From Paenibacillus glycinis (GTDB taxonomy: Bacteria > Bacillota > Bacilli > Paenibacillales > Paenibacillaceae): a stretch of 64,000 nucleotides of DNA. The stretch lies in assembly GCF_009909185.1 (NCBI RefSeq), contig NZ_JAAAMV010000001.1, forward strand, positions 558,001-622,000. Reading direction: 5' to 3'. Shown here piece after piece: positions 25,758 through 33,840 of this stretch. Under the pieces are notes generated by a model. The model had not been told where the DNA came from. It saw only the letters and a program-made list of their open reading frames with translations, and made no database searches. Positions within the stretch are counted from its first letter, which is position 1; the number at the start of each line of letters is the position of its first letter. The position numbers and the translations under genes were made by a program.

Positions 25758-27194
25758 TTACAAGTTATGCGCCGATTGCTTAAACATGCTCCCCCGCACC
25801 TCATAGGATGCAAACATATCCCAGCTTGCGCATGCGGGCGACAGCAGGACGATGTCCCCCGGTTCCGCCAGCGCGGCCGCTTCGCGAACCGCAAGACGGA
25901 GGGTGCTCTCGGCGTCCTCTTCAGGTTCGACGAGTTTGACCGCCGTTAAACCTGCCAGCTCCGCTACGCGCGCGAACTTGCCGCGCGTCTCGCCGAGCGC
26001 GACGACGGCTTTCACCTGATCGCGGAAATGCGGCAGCAGCTCCATGTAGTCCGAGCCGCGGTCGAGCCCGCCGGCGATCAGCACGATCCGGGGCGGGAAG
26101 GAACGCAGCGCGATGATGGTGGCCGTCGCGTTCGTAGCCTTGGAATTGTTATAGTAGGCGACGCCGTTCCGGTCGCACACGTATTCGAGTCGATGCTCCA
26201 CGCCGCGGAATCCGCGCAGCGGCTCGACCAGCGATCCCGCGGACGCGCCCGCCGCGAGGCAAGCGGCGATCCCGGCCAGGGCGTTCGAGGCATTGTGCCT
26301 GCCGGGGAGGCCAAGCTCCGCCACGGCGATGATGTCGCGATCGCCGCCCTCTTGGTCCCGCCAAACGATCCGGCGATCGGCTTCGCCGTCGGGCTCCGTC
26401 AGCTCCCGCGGAAACGGAGGCGTGACGCATAAGCCGTAAGCCAGCTCCTCCGTCACGGAAAACGGAATGATCCTCGCCTGCAGCCGGCCCGAGCGCATCA
26501 GATCGCGGCAGACCGGATCATCGGCATTCAGCACCGCGGTATCGTCTTTCGTTTGGTTGGCGAACAGCTTCGCCTTGGAAGCGATGTAGTCTTCCATGTC
26601 GCCGTGGTAATCGAGATGCGTCTCGGCGACGTTAAGCAGCAGCGCGATCCGCGGGCGGAATTGCGCCGTGCCCTTCAGCTGGAAGCTGCTCAGCTCCGCG
26701 ACGATCCAATCGTCCGGCTCCGCGACTTGGGCCGCTTCGCAGAGCGGCGTGCCGATATTGCCGGCTACCGTCGGCTTCAAGCCGGCCGCCTCCATCATTT
26801 CGCCGATCCACGTCGTGGTCGTCGTCTTGCCGTTGGAGCCGGTGATGCCGATGATCGGGGCCGGCGACAGGAGGTACGCGACCTCGACTTCCGTTACGAC
26901 CTCGATGCCCTGCTCGATCGCCTGACGGACCGGCGGCGACGTGTACGGGATGCCCGGATTCTTCACCACGAGCGCCGTGTCCGGCGTCACGAGATTCTCC
27001 GGATGGCCGCCGCATAGAACAGAAACACCCAAAGCGTCCAGCTCGTCCGCTTCGGGGCATAATTGGCGTTCTTTCATATCGTTGACGGCGACGATCGCGC
27101 CGAGCTTATGAAACAGCTTCGCGACGCTGACCCCGCTCTTGGCCAGACCCAGTACGATAACCTTTTGATCCTTGTATAAGGATGGGTGCTTCAT
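25758..27194 (-). CDS. murD: UDP-N-acetylmuramoylalanine--D-glutamate ligase MurD
   Basis: Cytoplasmic ATP-dependent ligase adding D-Glu to UDP-MurNAc-L-Ala. 478 residues: Rossmann-type UDP-binding domain (1-105, VIVLGLAKSGVSVAK), ATPase domain with P-loop GSNGKTT (119-125), and C-terminal domain (from about 325, YNNSKATNATATIIAL, LIAGGLDRGSDY, LLSPACASWDMF). AAGGAG stands 7 bases before the ATG. It is preceded by the 593-base non-coding spacer that separates it from mraY. Confidence 0.97.
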   Translation of the reverse strand: MKHPSLYKDQKVIVLGLAKSGVSVAKLFHKLGAIVAVNDMKERQLCPEADELDALGVSVLCGGHPENLVTPDTALVVKNPGIPYTSPPVRQAIEQGIEVVTEVEVAYLLSPAPIIGITGSNGKTTTTTWIGEMMEAAGLKPTVAGNIGTPLCEAAQVAEPDDWIVAELSSFQLKGTAQFRPRIALLLNVAETHLDYHGDMEDYIASKAKLFANQTKDDTAVLNADDPVCRDLMRSGRLQARIIPFSVTEELAYGLCVTPPFPRELTEPDGEADRRIVWRDQEGGDRDIIAVAELGLPGRHNASNALAGIAACLAAGASAGSLVEPLRGFRGVEHRLEYVCDRNGVAYYNNSKATNATATIIALRSFPPRIVLIAGGLDRGSDYMELLPHFRDQVKAVVALGETRGKFARVAELAGLTAVKLVEPEEDAESTLRLAVREAAALAEPGDIVLLSPACASWDMFASYEVRGSMFKQSAHNL

Positions 27195-27216
27195 AGGTTC
27201 ACTCCTTTATGCTCCT

Positions 27217-27256
27217 CTTGGAGAGGAATGCCAAGGGCGCTGCCCTCTGGACTCCC
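27217..27256. repeat. Two-hairpin repeat, unit A
   Basis: Contains CCTCT-TGG-AGAGG (partly just left of the unit) and AGGGC-GCT-GCCCT, then CTGG. It aligns with unit B at 27314-27355 in the motifs CTTGGA-AGG, CC-AGGG and CCCTCTGG-C-CCC, and the stems differ in sequence but keep pairing. Confidence 0.6.
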
Positions 27257-27313
27257 ATTAAACTATTAGCTTCATATTTCCTTAATACCTTCAGAGCATC
27301 CCCCTAAATCCCC

Positions 27314-27355
27314 CTTGGAAAGGGGGATTCCGAGGGTTCCACCCTCTGGGCACCC
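27314..27355. repeat. Two-hairpin repeat, unit B
   Basis: CCCCCTT-GGA-AAGGGGG (from 27310) followed by GAGGG-TTCCA-CCCTC and CTGGGCACCC. Both hairpins are perfect and correspond to those of unit A with compensatory changes. Confidence 0.6.
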
Positions 27356-27634
27356 GGATGGTGTAACGTTTGTGGTTCAGAGACGCACCTGCATGGGTTC
27401 GGCGGAAGGCACGATGCCCCTTGCGGGCCAACTTTACGTTTGCGCTCCCGGGTCACCCGTGCGACTTCGTCCTGACGAACGTTTGGGTCACAGAGACGGT
27501 TGGACTGCTTCGTTTCGGGCAGCGCCCGCTTTCGTCCCTTGCGGGACACGCTTCCATGTTGGCGAGCCAATGTTAGTTATGTCGGCAGCTTTGCTGCCTT
27601 GTTCCTATACGGAACGTTAAAGGTTACGAAAGGT

Positions 27635-27767
27635 GACCGGAGGTCGGCTTGGAGTCGTAGCAGCGTAAGCGTTCGCCTTTGTAGTCTGATTTCTACCTAT
27701 TGTCACTTATATAATCCAAGAAATCAGAACTACAACAGCGAGCGAAGACCCATGCCGACCGGAGGTC
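27635..27767. repeat. 133-base imperfect inverted repeat (MITE-like hairpin element)
   Basis: The left arm (27635-27694) and right arm (27719-27767) are imperfect reverse complements around a 24-base AT-rich loop. The inner arms match best (27670-27694 with 27719-27744). The ends read GACCGGAGGTCGGC on the left and GCCGACCGGAGGTC on the right; GACC-GGA-GGTC is itself palindromic. No transposase gene is near. Such elements may be non-autonomous transposon relics. Confidence 0.6.
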
Positions 27768-27787
27768 ATGCCCTTCGCATCTTACCT

Positions 27788-28744
27788 CTAACGTCCCAAG
27801 TAAACGCCGATCGCCGCGAGCACGATGCCGACCGTCCAGAACACCGTCACGACTTTCCATTCGCCCCAGCCGGAGAGCTCGAAATGGTGATGGATCGGGC
27901 TCATTTTGAAGATTCGCTTGCCTCTCAGCTTGAACGAGCCGACTTGCAGGATGACCGAAAGCATTTCCAGTACGAAGACGCCGCCGATGACGACGAGCAA
28001 CAATTCCGTTTTCGTCAAGATCGCGACCGCCGCCATGCCGCCGCCGATGCCGAGCGAGCCCGAGTCGCCCATGAAGACTTTGGCCGGATGCGCATTGAAG
28101 ACCAGGAACCCGAGCAAGGCGCCGATCATCGTCGCGGAGAAAATCGCCGATTCGTGCTCGCTCGCGTGCAGCGCCAGGATCGTGAACGCCGTGAAGGCGA
28201 CAGCGCCTGTCCCGCCTAACAAGCCGTCCACGCCGTCCGTGAAGTTGACGGCGTTGGACGTGGCGAACATCATCACGACCACGAACGGATAATAGAACCA
28301 GCCGAAATCGATTGCAGCCGACGTGCCGGGGATGCCGATGACGGTGCTGTGGTGCATCTGATGCAGCAGCACGCAGATCATCACCGAGAACAGCAGCTGG
28401 CCGAACAGCTTCTGGAAGGCGGTCAGGCCGAGCGAGCGCTTGAACGCGATTTTAATGTAATCGTCGAGAAAACCGACCAGACCGAACCCCAGGCAGGCGA
28501 TGAGCAGCACCCAGAATTCATTCGTCTTGTCGGAGAATTTCAAGAACGCCAGCAGCACCGCGAGCAGGATGATGATGCCGCCCATAGTCGGCGTGCCCGT
28601 TTTCTTCAGATGGCTCTGCGGGCCGTCGGTGCGGATCTGCTGGCCGAATTTGAGACGTCTCAGCAGCGGGATGAACAGAGGTCCGAACAAGACCGCAAGC
28701 ATGAAGGAAGCGCCGATTGACAGTAGAATGACCTTAACGTCCAT
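27788..28744 (-). CDS. mraY: Phospho-N-acetylmuramoyl-pentapeptide transferase MraY
   Basis: Integral membrane enzyme that transfers phospho-MurNAc-pentapeptide to undecaprenyl phosphate, making lipid I. 318 residues with about ten membrane segments. Conserved cytoplasmic motifs: QQIRTDGPQSHLKKTGTPTM, the aspartate pair in FLDDYIK, NAVNFTDGVDGL, FMGDSGSLGIGG, and the HHH motif KMSPIHHHFELSG. GAGGTGG precedes the ATG. Nine bases after murF. Confidence 0.98.
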   Translation of the reverse strand: MDVKVILLSIGASFMLAVLFGPLFIPLLRRLKFGQQIRTDGPQSHLKKTGTPTMGGIIILLAVLLAFLKFSDKTNEFWVLLIACLGFGLVGFLDDYIKIAFKRSLGLTAFQKLFGQLLFSVMICVLLHQMHHSTVIGIPGTSAAIDFGWFYYPFVVVMMFATSNAVNFTDGVDGLLGGTGAVAFTAFTILALHASEHESAIFSATMIGALLGFLVFNAHPAKVFMGDSGSLGIGGGMAAVAILTKTELLLVVIGGVFVLEMLSVILQVGSFKLRGKRIFKMSPIHHHFELSGWGEWKVVTVFWTVGIVLAAIGVYLGR

Positions 28745-28753
28745 GATCCACCT

Positions 28754-30160
28754 CTATGCCCGCTGCAGCGCGTGGACGATTTCTTCCATGCGCATGCCGC
28801 GGGATCCTTTCACGAGTACGAGATCCTCCGGCTCGATCCGAGCTTGGAGCCATTCCGTTAACTGCCCTTTATCGTCAAAAGCGAGCACCCGCGCTTCGCC
28901 GCCGTCCGATGCAAACTGCTTCCCGGCTTCCGCCGCCGTGTTCCGCGACAGCGTGCCGTAGGTCAGGACGGCATCCGCTTTCAGCGGCGTGATGTAAGCG
29001 CCGACCTCGCCGTGCATCTCGTTCTCCCGCGGCCCAAGCTCCAGCATATCGCCGAGCACGAGCCATTTGCGCCTGTAGCCGGTCAGGCCGGCCACGAGAT
29101 CGATGGCGGCGCGGACCGAGGTGGGACTTGCGTTGTACGCATCGTTGAGGACCAGGGCGCCGTTATGCGCCTTGCCCGGCTCGATGCGCATGCCGGTCAG
29201 CTTCAAGCGCTCGAAGCCTTGACGGATCGCGGCAGCCGGCACGCCCAGTCTCTTCGCCGCGGCGATCGCCGCCAGCGCGTTCGAGACGTTATGCCTGCCC
29301 GCGGCCGGAAGCGCGACGCGCGCAAGCTCGGCGTCGCCTCTCACGTCGAACACGGAAGAGACCGCGTCCCCGGAGATGTTGTCCGCCACCCAGCTGCTGC
29401 CGTCCTGCTGGCCGAAGGTCTGAACCTCGACGCCTTCAGGCAGGCGCGCCGACCGAAGCCCTTCGCGCAGCAGCGGCTCGTCGCCGTTGACGAGCAGCAG
29501 TCCGCCCGGCCGAAGCCCGGCGACGATCTCCAGCTTCGCCTTCGCGATGCCCTCGCGCGAGCCGAGCTGTTCCATGTGCGAGTCGCCGATGTTCGTGATG
29601 ATCGCAACGTCCGGCTTGGCGAGCCGGGTCAGAAAGTCGATCTCGCCGAACTCGCTCATGCCCATCTCCAGCACGACGGCGTCGAAGCTTTCGTCCAGTT
29701 CCAGCACCGTGAGCGGCAGTCCGAGATGGTTGTTCAGGTTGCCCTCCGTCTTATGTACGCGGCAGGTCTCGGACAATACGGCCGCGACCATATCCTTCGT
29801 CGTCGTCTTGCCGTTGCTGCCCGTCACGCCGATGACGCGCAGGTCGAGCTCGTCGCGGTAATTCGCCGCAAGCCGCTGCAGCGCGGCGACCGTGTCGTCC
29901 ACGAGAATCAGCGGCGCATCCGATAACGCGTCGGGCACCGCTTTGTTCCGGTCCCACAGCGCACCGCCGGCGCCCGCGGACAGCGCGCCGGCGACGAAAT
30001 CATGGCCGTCGACGCGTTCGCCCAAGATCGGAACGAACAGCTGCCCGGGCCGCAGAGTTCTGGAATTGATGGAGACGCCGCCGATGACGACGCCGCCGTT
30101 ATCGTTCAAAACCGCGCCGCCGCAAAGGGCGGCAATCGCGTTTAATGGTCGTATGATCAC
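28754..30160 (-). CDS. murF: UDP-MurNAc-tripeptide--D-Ala-D-Ala ligase MurF
   Basis: Adds D-Ala-D-Ala to the UDP-MurNAc tripeptide. 468 residues: N-terminal UDP-binding domain (1-100), ATPase domain with P-loop GVTGSNGKTTT (111-121), LEMGMSEFGEID, and C-terminal domain starting near 325 (NDAYNASPTSVRAAI, LGDMLELG, LVKGSRGMRMEEIV). Start is GTG at 30160, overlapping the murE stop (GTGA); AAGGAG lies about 10 bases upstream. In B. subtilis murF is outside the dcw cluster, next to ddl. Confidence 0.97.
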   Translation of the reverse strand: MIIRPLNAIAALCGGAVLNDNGGVVIGGVSINSRTLRPGQLFVPILGERVDGHDFVAGALSAGAGGALWDRNKAVPDALSDAPLILVDDTVAALQRLAANYRDELDLRVIGVTGSNGKTTTKDMVAAVLSETCRVHKTEGNLNNHLGLPLTVLELDESFDAVVLEMGMSEFGEIDFLTRLAKPDVAIITNIGDSHMEQLGSREGIAKAKLEIVAGLRPGGLLLVNGDEPLLREGLRSARLPEGVEVQTFGQQDGSSWVADNISGDAVSSVFDVRGDAELARVALPAAGRHNVSNALAAIAAAKRLGVPAAAIRQGFERLKLTGMRIEPGKAHNGALVLNDAYNASPTSVRAAIDLVAGLTGYRRKWLVLGDMLELGPRENEMHGEVGAYITPLKADAVLTYGTLSRNTAAEAGKQFASDGGEARVLAFDDKGQLTEWLQARIEPEDLVLVKGSRGMRMEEIVHALQRA

Positions 30161-31650
30161 AATGAAAGACTCCTTATCGCTTCTTTGGCCACCTCTCGGT
30201 CGTCAAAGTCGTATTTGACGCCGCATATATCCTGGTAGGTCTCGTGGCCCTTCCCCGCAATTAATACTACATCGTCGCGGCTCGCCATTTCAACCGCTTT
30301 TTGAATCGCGGCGCGGCGGTCGGCAAGCAGCTCGTAGCGTTCCTTGGGCACTTCGTCCCGCAGCAGTCCCGCCTCCACGTCCGCCAGGATCCGAAGCGGA
30401 TCCTCCGTGCGCGGATTATCGGAAGTGACGAAGCTGTAATCGGCATAGCGCGCCGAAATGCTTCCCATCAGCGGACGCTTCGTGCGGTCGCGGTCGCCTC
30501 CGCAGCCGAAGACGCAGATGACGCGGCCGGCGGCGAATTCCTTGACCGCCTTCAGCACGTTCTCCAACCCGTCCGGCGTATGCGCGTAATCGACGATGAC
30601 CGCGAACGGCTGGCCCGCGTTCACCGCTTCCACCCGTCCCGGCACGCCCGGGAGCGCTTCGAGGCTGGCTTTGATTTGCCGCAGCGGAATGCCTTCGATC
30701 AAAGCGGCGCAAATCGCGCCAAGCGCGTTGTACACATTGTACTTGCCGGCCATCCGCAGCGTGATGTCCGCGGCCCCCGCGAACGTCTCGACGCGAAAGG
30801 CCGTTCCGTGCGCCGTAATGCGAACCTTCGATGCCCGCACGTCCGAATCGCGTTCGATTCCGTAGGTGACGACCTCCGCGGCCGTCGCGTCGGCGTAGCC
30901 GGGCGATGCGGGATCGTCCGCGTTCAGCACCGCGAACAGGCGGTCCTCCGGCGCGGCGGCGAATTCGTTGCCAAGCCGGCTGAAGAACAAGCCTTTCGCC
31001 GCCGCGTAGCGCTCCATCGTCTGGTGATAATCCAGATGATCCTGGGTCAAATTCGTGAAAATCGCCGTCCGGTACCGGCAGCCCTTCACCCTGCCCTGCT
31101 CCAGCGCGTGCGACGACACTTCCATCACGCAGTAGTCCGTGCCGGATTCCGCCATCGCATGCAGGGCTCGCTGCAGCTCGAGCGCCTCCGGCGTCGTTCC
31201 CGACATCGGGTGCGAACCCCCGCCGTAACGCATCTCCACGGTGCCGATGACGCCCGGCGCATGTCCCGCGTCGCGCAAGATCCGTTCGATCAGATACGTC
31301 GTCGTCGTCTTGCCGTTCGTCCCCGTCACGCCGATCAGCTTCAGCCGACGGCTGGGCTGCCCGTAATAATAGTCCGCAATGACGGCCATCGCATGCCGGC
31401 TGTCCTTGACGATGATTTGCGGAATCGACGCCGGCAGCTCGAGCGGCCGTTCCGCGACGATCGCCGCGGCTCCGTTCGCCACGGCCTGGGCGGCGAAATC
31501 ATGCCCGTCGACCTTATGGCCGCGCAGGCAGATGAACGCGTCCCCCGTCCCGGCTTTCCGCGAATCGATCTCGATTCCGGCGAGTTCCGTTTTCCCTTCT
31601 CCGACAAGGACAGCCGTCAGCAGCAGTGAGGCCAATTGTTCCACCCGCAT
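30157..31650 (-). CDS. murE: UDP-MurNAc-L-Ala-D-Glu--meso-2,6-diaminopimelate ligase MurE
   Basis: Adds the third stem residue. P-loop GVTGTNGKTTT (107-117), and DNPR at 411-414 (TSDNPRTEDPL), the motif that marks meso-DAP rather than lysine enzymes. This agrees with DapL at the window start. 497 residues: UDP domain (1-95), ATPase domain (100-330), C-terminal domain with VFGCGGDRDRTKRP and AGKGHETYQ. GGGAGGGG precedes the ATG by 9 bases. Confidence 0.97.
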   Translation of the reverse strand: MRVEQLASLLLTAVLVGEGKTELAGIEIDSRKAGTGDAFICLRGHKVDGHDFAAQAVANGAAAIVAERPLELPASIPQIIVKDSRHAMAVIADYYYGQPSRRLKLIGVTGTNGKTTTTYLIERILRDAGHAPGVIGTVEMRYGGGSHPMSGTTPEALELQRALHAMAESGTDYCVMEVSSHALEQGRVKGCRYRTAIFTNLTQDHLDYHQTMERYAAAKGLFFSRLGNEFAAAPEDRLFAVLNADDPASPGYADATAAEVVTYGIERDSDVRASKVRITAHGTAFRVETFAGAADITLRMAGKYNVYNALGAICAALIEGIPLRQIKASLEALPGVPGRVEAVNAGQPFAVIVDYAHTPDGLENVLKAVKEFAAGRVICVFGCGGDRDRTKRPLMGSISARYADYSFVTSDNPRTEDPLRILADVEAGLLRDEVPKERYELLADRRAAIQKAVEMASRDDVVLIAGKGHETYQDICGVKYDFDDREVAKEAIRSLSL

Positions 31651-31759
31651 CGCTTTGGTCCCCTCCCATGAGCAGATCAGGTTGTGCGAGCCGCCGGAGC
31701 GGCGGCAGGCATCCTGCGCAGCCTACGCCAACTATCGATACTCTCACTACTCATTATAG

Positions 31760-33700
31760 TCAGGGATTTTCGCTTTCATCATCGTCTTGCGCTAAATATA
31801 TGCGGATGGTTGACCCTCTGTCGACGCGCGTTCCCGCCGCCGGCGACTGCCGGATAACGGTATCGCCGCTGCCCGCTGAGGTCAGATTGAAGTTCATATT
31901 GAGATCTTCATAGATATCGGATACCGTTTTGCCGACGAGATTCGGTACCGTGACGATCGGCGTTTCGCCGTATTTGTAATCCTTGTTGATCTGTTTCGAG
32001 CTCGGCTGCACGCCCATGTAAGGCAGCGCGTCCGCCAGGATGTTATGCACGATCGGCGCGGCGACGACGCCCCCGAACTGAATGCCCTGCGGATTGTCGA
32101 CGGCGACGTACACGACGATCTTCGGATTGTCCGCCGGCGCGAAGCCGACGAACGACACGATATGCTCGTTGGGCGAATAGCGCCCGTTGACGACCTTCTG
32201 CGCGGTACCCGTCTTGCCGCCTACCCGGTAGCCGTCGATGAACGCGTTGCGTCCGGTTCCTTTGGCGACGACGCTTTCCAGCGCGCCGCGCACCTGCTCG
32301 CTCGTTTTATCGGATATTACCTTGCGCACCGCCTCGGGCTCGACCGTGCTGACCGTTTCTCCGGTATCCGGGTTAATCCACTTCTTCGCGACGTGGGGCT
32401 TGTAGAGCGTGCCTCCGTTGATCGCGGCCGATACCGCCGCGATTTGCTGGATCGGCGTCACGGACACCCCTTGGCCGAATGACGTCGTAGCCAATTCGAC
32501 CGGGCCGACCTGGCTCATTTTGAACATGATGCCGTTCTCTTCGCCGCCGAGATCGATGCCCGTCTTCTTGCCGAAGCCGAAGTTTTTAATATACTCGAAA
32601 AGCTTGTCTTTGCCAAGCCGGTTGCCGAGCGCGACGAAGCCGGGGTTGCAGGAATTTTGCACGACCTCGAGGAAGGTTTGGCTGCCGTGGCCGCCTTTCT
32701 TCCAGCAGCGCAGCCGCGCGCCGCCGATCTCCACGGCGCCGGGATCGAAGAAATGATCCGTCGTCAGGTTGACCTTGTTTTCTTCCAGCGCGGCGGCCAG
32801 CGTGATGATCTTGAACGTCGACCCCGGCTCGTACGTCATCCAAATCGGCAGGTTGCGGTTGTAGATCTCTTGGTCGACTTCCTTGTATTTGTCGGGTTCG
32901 TACGTCGGGCGGCTGGCCATGCCCAGAATCTCGCCGGTATTGGGATCCATCGCGATCGCGATCGCGTCGTCCGGCTTCAGCTTGACCATCGCCTGATCCA
33001 GCTCGCGCTCCATGATCGTCTGAATCTGTTTGTCGAGCGTCAGCTCCAGATTGAGCCCGTCCTTCGGCGCCGAATACGTATCGGACGAGCCCGGCATGAG
33101 ATCGCCCTTGGCATCGGAGAGGAACGAGACGTTGCCATTAATTCCCTGGAGCAGCGCGTCGTATTTTGCCTCGATGCCCGTTAAGCCTTGATTGTCGATG
33201 CCGGTAAACCCGAGCACGTGCGAGGCGAAGCTGCCGAGCGGATAATACCGCTTGTTGTCCTCCGCGACGACGATGCCGGGCAGATTGAGATCCTTGATCT
33301 GCTGCGCCTTGTCCGTCGTGATTTTGCGACCGCCCGGCTTGATGTACACGATCAGCTGCTTCTTCGTGATCGTCGTGAAAATCGAATCTTCCGTCATGCC
33401 GAGCACGGCGGACAGCTTGGCCGCCGCATCGCGCGCGTCCTTCACTTGGGCGGGGATCGCCATAATGGTCGGCGAACTAATATTATACGCAAGCAGGCTG
33501 CCGTTTCGGTCCATGATCTCGCCGCGCTTGGCAGCAAATGGAATTTCCCTTCGCCAGCTATCCTCGGCTTTGGCCGCGAGTTCCTCGCCCTTCCACAGCT
33601 GCACGTATCCCAGCCTGCCGGCCAAAAGCCCGAAAGCAAGAACGCCAATGAGAAGCGCCGCGAACAATCGGCGCCTGATCGTTACGTTGGAAACCTTCAC
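31760..33700 (-). CDS. spoVD: SpoVD, sporulation class B penicillin-binding protein with one PASTA domain
   Basis: Transpeptidase that cross-links spore cortex peptidoglycan with SpoVE. 646 residues: short cytoplasmic tail, membrane helix (about 10-30), pedestal domain (50-220), transpeptidase with active serine S294 in STFK, SCN (QNSCNPGF) and KTGTA, and one PASTA domain (about 577-640, TVPNLVGKTVSDIYEDL). GTG start with GGAGGG 7 bases upstream. Between pbpB and murE, as in Bacillus. It is separated from pbpB by a terminator, so it should have its own (in Bacillus, sigma-E) promoter in 33701-33776; I see no convincing match. Confidence 0.95.
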   Translation of the reverse strand: MKVSNVTIRRRLFAALLIGVLAFGLLAGRLGYVQLWKGEELAAKAEDSWRREIPFAAKRGEIMDRNGSLLAYNISSPTIMAIPAQVKDARDAAAKLSAVLGMTEDSIFTTITKKQLIVYIKPGGRKITTDKAQQIKDLNLPGIVVAEDNKRYYPLGSFASHVLGFTGIDNQGLTGIEAKYDALLQGINGNVSFLSDAKGDLMPGSSDTYSAPKDGLNLELTLDKQIQTIMERELDQAMVKLKPDDAIAIAMDPNTGEILGMASRPTYEPDKYKEVDQEIYNRNLPIWMTYEPGSTFKIITLAAALEENKVNLTTDHFFDPGAVEIGGARLRCWKKGGHGSQTFLEVVQNSCNPGFVALGNRLGKDKLFEYIKNFGFGKKTGIDLGGEENGIMFKMSQVGPVELATTSFGQGVSVTPIQQIAAVSAAINGGTLYKPHVAKKWINPDTGETVSTVEPEAVRKVISDKTSEQVRGALESVVAKGTGRNAFIDGYRVGGKTGTAQKVVNGRYSPNEHIVSFVGFAPADNPKIVVYVAVDNPQGIQFGGVVAAPIVHNILADALPYMGVQPSSKQINKDYKYGETPIVTVPNLVGKTVSDIYEDLNMNFNLTSAGSGDTVIRQSPAAGTRVDRGSTIRIYLAQDDDESENP

Positions 33701-33776
33701 CTGTCATCCCTCCGAAAAGGCTCGTAAAACGGGAACGTTCGTCCAACCGTCTCCTATTCCAAGCCTATTCGAACAG

Positions 33777-33807
33777 AAAAGGGGATAGAACAAGCTATCC
33801 CCCGAGA
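33777..33807 (-). terminator. Terminator after pbpB
   Basis: Minus strand GGGGATAG-cttgtt-CTATCCCC then TTTTCTGTT. It separates the vegetative pbpB unit from the sporulation gene spoVD. Confidence 0.88.
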
Positions 33808-33840
33808 AGAAGCGGCTATCGCCGTTCCGTGCCGATCCTC

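Larger units (their letters stand above)
27195..27787. other. 593-base non-coding, hairpin-rich spacer between mraY and murD
   Basis: No credible coding frame on either strand, and no start with a ribosome site. It contains a twofold repeat of paired hairpins (27217-27355), a region with AACGTT-anchored repeats and several perfect small hairpins (27365-27615), and a 133-base inverted repeat (27635-27767). It is in the path of transcription from mraY to murD. Its base pattern differs from that of the compact cluster around it, in which other gaps are 0-230 bases. Likely an inserted repeat element or a structured RNA; no known RNA family was recognised. Confidence 0.7.

Noticed and set aside
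27304-27620. Small frames in the mraY-murD spacer (88, 101 and 68 codons)
   Set aside because: No ribosome sites, no conserved motifs, and they cross the hairpin repeats; the interval looks non-coding.
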